From NCBI GenBank assembly GCA_010645155.1, contig CM021317.1, positions 11,305,724 through 11,369,723 on the forward strand: a stretch of 64,000 bases of DNA, given 5' to 3'. The first letter of the stretch is position 1. Every line of letters starts with the position of its first letter. The translations under genes and the position numbers were made by a program. Origin of the DNA: Tigriopus japonicus. Taxonomy: Eukaryota > Arthropoda > Copepoda > Harpacticoida > Harpacticidae. Shown here in pieces: positions 57,290 through 64,000 of this stretch. The notes under the pieces were generated by a model, which did not search any database, was not told the DNA's origin, and worked only from the letters and a program-made list of their open reading frames with translations.

Positions 57290-58157
57290 TAGGGCTGAAT
57301 ATTTTAGGTTAACTTTTTGGGCAAATTATGACATAATTAGGTTGCCAAAAATTACGTTTTAGGTTTTTTTTAGGTTGTATAGATAACACCTTTTCAGAGG
57401 CTATTCAGACCAAATATAGCCTTTTATTAATTGCTCTACAGCAGTTTACTTTTTACAAGAGTAAAAGCAGTGGAGCAGAGACAGAGGCAGTGAAAATTTA
57501 ATTTGGCATTGGTGGGAAAGTGGTAGAAATGGCAGTATAGAAAATTTTGTGGTAGAGAAATTTCTGAAGTGGCAGAATATGGCAAAAAGTGGAAGGGCAG
57601 GCAAAAAAATCGACCAAAAAACGATATCGAAAATTGTCGACCAAGAAAAGGAGATCAAAAAATTTTGACCAAAAAAACGAGATCTAAAATTTGAGCCCTA
57701 AAAAACGAGATGAAATGATAAAAAACGAGAAAAATTCGGCTCAAGGTGACAGAATGTGGCGTTATGTGACTTCAAAAATGGCAGCGAGCGCCTGTAATTG
57801 GCAGTATTTCAAACAACTTTTGGCAATGTCTGCCTGAAACCACCTGGTAACGCTGATTTGGCATGTTGATGGGATGAAAATCATTGTGGCTCCCACTCCT
57901 CTTCTCTCTTCCTTTGTTCTCGTGTTTTGTTTTTTTGAAGACACTGGTTTGAGGGACCTTATTGTGCAAATGACTTTAGGATAAGTAAAAAAGTTAATAT
58001 CAGGTTGAAAACTTAGTTTTAGGTAAAAATTGCCCTAAAAAGGCGAGAAAAAAGTAAATTTTTGACTGAAAACTTAATTTTAGGTAAAAATTGCCCGAAT
58101 TAGGCGTTTTAGGTTAAAACCTAAGTTTTTATGTAAAACCTAAAATATTCAGCCCTA
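57290..58157. mobile_element. 868-bp non-autonomous hAT element, perfect 8-bp duplication
   Basis: Identical TTCATTAT 8-mers flank the element (57282-57289 and 58158-58165). The ends are TAGGGCTGAATATTTTAGGT and its exact reverse complement. The subterminal regions are rich in TTTTAGGT words, a common feature of hAT transposase binding regions. There is no transposase frame. The perfect duplication indicates a fairly recent insertion. Confidence 0.9.
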
Positions 58158-58165
58158 TTCATTAT

Positions 58166-61100
58166 CAAGCCTCACAGCACTCACTCACTCACTCACTTAC
58201 TTGGTCACTGCTCCTTTAAAAATTCCATTCATCGCAAACCTGTTGAGGGTCACATTGTGAGTTCGTTTAAGACCAATTTCCTGAAGCTCATGGGACCAAT
58301 TAAGCCAGCAAACTTTTCAACAATAGGCAGATTCCGACCTCTTCCAATTCAAAGCAGTGTTTCCTGTGACTTTTGAAATGATTTACAATCTTTCTTCGGA
58401 TTATAAATACTTCAATAGTGGCAGACCTTAGATCATTTTTGTAGACGGCATGCACGTACGTAAGCACTGAAATGTGTAACTTGGTCCGGGTGAGTGTCGA
58501 AATGAATGGAGCATCGTGGAGTGCTTTGCCAAAGTGTAATCGTACAGTAATTATTAATTATACACTGGTCGATTTTGGCAGACTTTGATTGAGTGGTTTG
58601 AACACGAGACATGTACTAGATATATGTACATTTTCGGGTATAATCGAAGAACTTGATTTTCGAATAACTTATCAGTGGACGTTTTGTGCTTATGAATGTG
58701 ATACAGACCTTGGTGAATTAGTATGTTTCAATGGGTTTTAAGAGGTGATCTCGCTCTTGACCAATAGATTAAGGCTCAACCAACATCCATGAAAAGACTG
58801 AATGATTAAGGCATGAGACAAATCCAGATTATCCCTGGCAATGTCATCAAGACCTGAAAGACAAATTTACACAGGCTCACTAAACGTCTCTAAAAGAAAT
58901 GGCATAAATTGCGAGGATGGTTCTTTTCCCAGTGACAGATTGGGATAAACGAGCGAACAAGCCAAAAGCAGCCACAAAACCAACCCAAGGAATCAATGCA
59001 ACATAGAATGGAATGCAAGAGTCAGTGCCTCCTTGGTATCACTGAAGTGCCATGAAAAAGAACATCTTGGAGCTATTTAGCGCACGTTTGTTTGCTATCA
59101 AGACCAACATTTTTGGGAGGGATTCAAGAATGATAACCCACGTTTCTACTTCCTCATCACGTTGTTTGTATGTAACGTCACCTACAACAACAACAGCAAC
59201 AACAACTACAACTACAAGATTGACGACGAGAGCAAGAACCACAAGAAAATTGTTGATCAGGTCCCTTGGTCCTATCAAGCGCACTTAAAGAGGGCTAAAA
59301 GTGGTCTGAATTATTGACTCCGCTCCTTTTAGCGTCAACATTAAGTGGAAAGAGTTTTCAAGTTGGTATCTGAAATCTCTGCCTTCCTGAAGTTCACTCA
59401 CATTTCCTTTTGGTTTTGGCACATATCCGCCACGGGTATTCCACTACATACTAGAAGTGTATCTCGAATGAATGAGGAAGCTTCATTCATTTCCACCAAC
59501 AATTTTTTTGCCCGCCATTGTCCGTGTACAACAGGAACGAAGCAACGACTTTATCGTCATTGAGCAAGCGAGAAACGTGCTACATAGAGAGAGCGAAAGA
59601 GAATCCATCTTGAATTGATGCGAACACAATCTAGATCTTCCATAGCGAGTTGAGTGCATTCACTATCCAATGTTGGTTCCACACCGGAACCCCATTGAAT
59701 CTTTCAGTAACCCTGACAAAAAAAGTTGGTTCCTTCATCAAATCTGTTTTCAATTTTTGGAGATTTGCACTACCTACTTGTACTTGTACCATTTTGATAA
59801 AGAGTAGTCATGCAGTGCACCAGCTTGTGCTTTTTGTGTCAACAGCTCGCAATTTTCATGATTAGCATGGATTGGCAGGTAGCAACGGTCATTTATCAGT
59901 TTTGAACAAACCAAAGCGCCTAAAATGTGGACGGAGGGACTCCAAATGAAACTGAATTTGGGCATGGATTACACCTGTAATTCCTTCTCAATTGTCCAGC
60001 TTTTCACGCCAATCTTAAAGGGACTTTTACTTATTAATCATTTAAAAACTATTGATTTAAAAACTATTGCAGGTCCATTAGCAATCCCTAATCAACATTT
60101 GAAGCATTTTAGTTCATCCAAAGCTAATGTATGCCCGTTGCCATAGGCATAGTATGCGAATTATGGAAATTGCAAGCTTTTGTCACATAAAGGGCACTAG
60201 AAGGCGCACTTTATGACTGTACCCTTTTATCACATACTACAATTTGGATGGTCGTAGAACAAATGTTTTGACATCACTTTTCTTTGACAAGGTGGTGTTG
60301 AGAAAAAAAATTCTTTGAGTGAAGTGACACGTGTCAAGACATTTAAACAACAAACTTTTATCAGACGTGGAGTTCCAGGAAATTTGATCGAAAACTAATC
60401 ATGTCGTGTTATAAATCAATACAAAGTGAATAAGCCTTTTTCAATGAGCATGACGATGACAAAGACAAATCGTCCAGTCTTCACAGGGGATTTTTGACGA
60501 TTCTCGTGCTTGTAAGTATATTCCATTTTCGTTTCCAAAGAGCAAAGAAAGTTCATATTTTTCTGTTTATAAATATCATAATTTTGAATCATCTGAATAA
60601 AAATAAATTGTAAGACCTTTTGGACTTCGAATTGTTTGTGTTCTCAAACTCTAGCTTCAGTGTAATATTTCTTTTTAGGTATATACAGTACATGGATTGT
60701 GATAACTTAAAAACGTTGTTTTGATAGTGCTTGTGCAACTTCGCTGCTAATAAAAACCACTAAAAATTAAGTCTTAAATGAAACGTTCTTTCATTCAAAC
60801 ATGATAAGAAGAGCGACGGCATTCCATCTTGAAAACAACGAGACGGGTGGGGCTGCTTGTTTTGCACAATTTGTTAGGTCTCCCTGATCACGATTTTGTC
60901 CTAAAATGCCTTGCCTGTTTTTCGCCGCTGGCCCATTGAAGGAGACAAGGACGCAACAAACTTAAAACTCTAACGTTAAAAGCACACATGCAATTCTACA
61001 ATCTCGTCGCAATCCTCGATCATCGATTAACGTCGGCCCATAGAAGTACTTGTGCATTACTTGTATTTATGTGTACTAGTGTACTTGGAATTTGAGAGGA

Positions 61101-61564
61101 ATGAGGGTACGTGACGTCAAATATCGAAAATACCGTATTATGCCATGTGTGTGGATTTTCCACCCCAATCCGTTGGGCCATGTGTAGTTGGCTTCTTGAA
61201 TTTGCGGAAGTACGTACACCGACTGGTTGTACGATTTGTTTCTGTTATAGTCGTTGTTTTAGGGCCCCGATGTTCGCTGTCATGATTTGTGTGCTCAATT
61301 GATTGACCCAAAGTCACCTTTTGTTGAGAAGGGCTCTTGTCTACGTACAAACACGGATCTCCTCGAACCACTTATTCACTCACCACTGACACACCTGACA
61401 CGGAAAAATCTTAGCATCCCCCAACCCAAAGAGGACAGACATTTACTAGGCTGCCAGAGCCTAGTGCAAGCAAGTTTCGTGCTTTAATTATGAATTGCAA
61501 GGATGTTGTAGTAGTAGAGTAATAGTAGTAAAAAGTAAAAAAAATAGAAAAGTAAAAAGAGTAG
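58166..61564. other. Gene-poor interval
   Basis: Contains a CACT repeat (58177-58196), an ACA/ACT-rich stretch (59180-59216) and TACGTAC-type words near 61210. A short run GTTCTTTCATTCAAACATG at about 60784 matches the arm of the large inverted repeat at 22.8-26.6 kb. No gene was recognised. Confidence 0.4.
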
Positions 61565-63574
<2,010 letters not shown>

Positions 63575-63579
63575 CATGT

Positions 63580-63850
63580 GTGGATTCACTCTAACGGTTG
63601 AGCATTCGCCAACCATCCGCAACATCCCAGGTTCAAGTCCCGGGCTTGCCGAGTTCTAGTGGCCTGTGGTATTAAGTTACATGCAGTAGTCACGGCCCTT
63701 GACGGCTTAAATGGGCGAACCTAGGGTCATTGCCGAGGGTGAGGTAATAATTAATGCTTGTTCTGTGGAGCGGCAATATCCCATAGTGTAGACAACCTCT
63801 ATCAGAGCGCAGCTGCGAAAGCTGCGTTCTGACTCCAGAAAAAAACAAGC
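63580..63850 (+). mobile_element. tRNA-derived SINE-like sequence
   Basis: The head carries a box A-like TAACGGTTGAG (63592-63602) and a box B-like GGTTCAAGTCC (63630-63640) about 27 bases further on, inside a CCCAGGTTCAAGTCCCGGG arm. The acceptor stem does not close as in a real tRNA. A ~200-base unrelated body follows, with an A-rich stretch (AAAAAAAC) at about 63839-63846. This is the layout of a tRNA-related SINE. Boundaries are approximate and no duplication was identified. Confidence 0.5.
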
Positions 63851-64000
63851 CCTGGATTTGCAAAGCCCTGAGGTATGTATTTCGGTCTCAAAGGGTAAAA
63901 TGATTGGTTGTATTTACAATTGGTTTGTTTTGAAACCGTGGATCCTCATAAGCCATAACGGCTTGTTTTCATGAGGACCATGCTTGTTGCATCTTAATAA

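Noticed and set aside
63592..63660. Functional tRNA gene
   Set aside because: Box A and B are present, but acceptor and anticodon stems do not pair; a SINE head is the better reading.

Overview
The window is eukaryotic nuclear DNA, almost certainly from an arthropod. The genes have introns with GT..AG junctions, AATAAA signals follow several stop codons, and the proteins belong to animal families (SCAP, a PPM1H-type phosphatase, a CLK/LAMMER kinase, a clip-like serine protease homologue). Short introns inside SCAP, large intronless coding blocks and long AT-rich, MITE-filled intergenic DNA would suit a crustacean such as a copepod. That species guess is inference; nothing here names the organism.

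Layout. 1-9245: gene-poor, repeat-rich DNA upstream of SCAP. 9246-19983 (+): a complete nine-exon gene for the sterol sensor SCAP. I joined the exons by splice phase and they give an unbroken 1319-codon frame. Intron 5 of SCAP holds, on the opposite strand, an intronless 1290-residue secreted protein (12740-16612, -). It has five copies of an unrecognised ~100-residue module, three EGF-like domains and a catalytically dead serine protease domain. 20363-21862 (-): a 499-residue protein with a degenerate N4/N6 DNA-methyltransferase-like C-terminus, convergent with SCAP. 22-27.8 kb: nested inverted repeats and MITEs. 27808-29577 (-): a PPM1H/J/M-type PP2C phosphatase. 30-37 kb: two related fold-back elements with 8-bp target-site duplications, plus a miRNA-like hairpin. 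37176-40227 (+): a candidate two-exon secreted peptide precursor. 40540-46134 (-): a CLK/LAMMER (Doa-type) kinase of 894 residues with one coding intron. 46.2-64 kb: no convincing gene, but a fold-back element, a hAT-type MITE with a perfect 8-bp duplication, a 224-unit perfect AAT microsatellite and a tRNA-derived SINE-like copy.

How the genes relate. The window is not an operon. SCAP (ER/Golgi sterol sensing), the PP2C phosphatase and the CLK kinase (phosphorylation of splicing factors) are conserved household genes. The SCAP-nested protease homologue and the peptide precursor are secreted and look lineage-specific. The nested gene's poly(A) signal lies 18-23 bases past the splice donor of SCAP exon 5, and the 3' ends of SCAP and the methyltransferase-like gene probably overlap, so antisense interference is possible. 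Most unexplained structure is transposon-derived: at least five elements show hAT-style 8-bp duplications.
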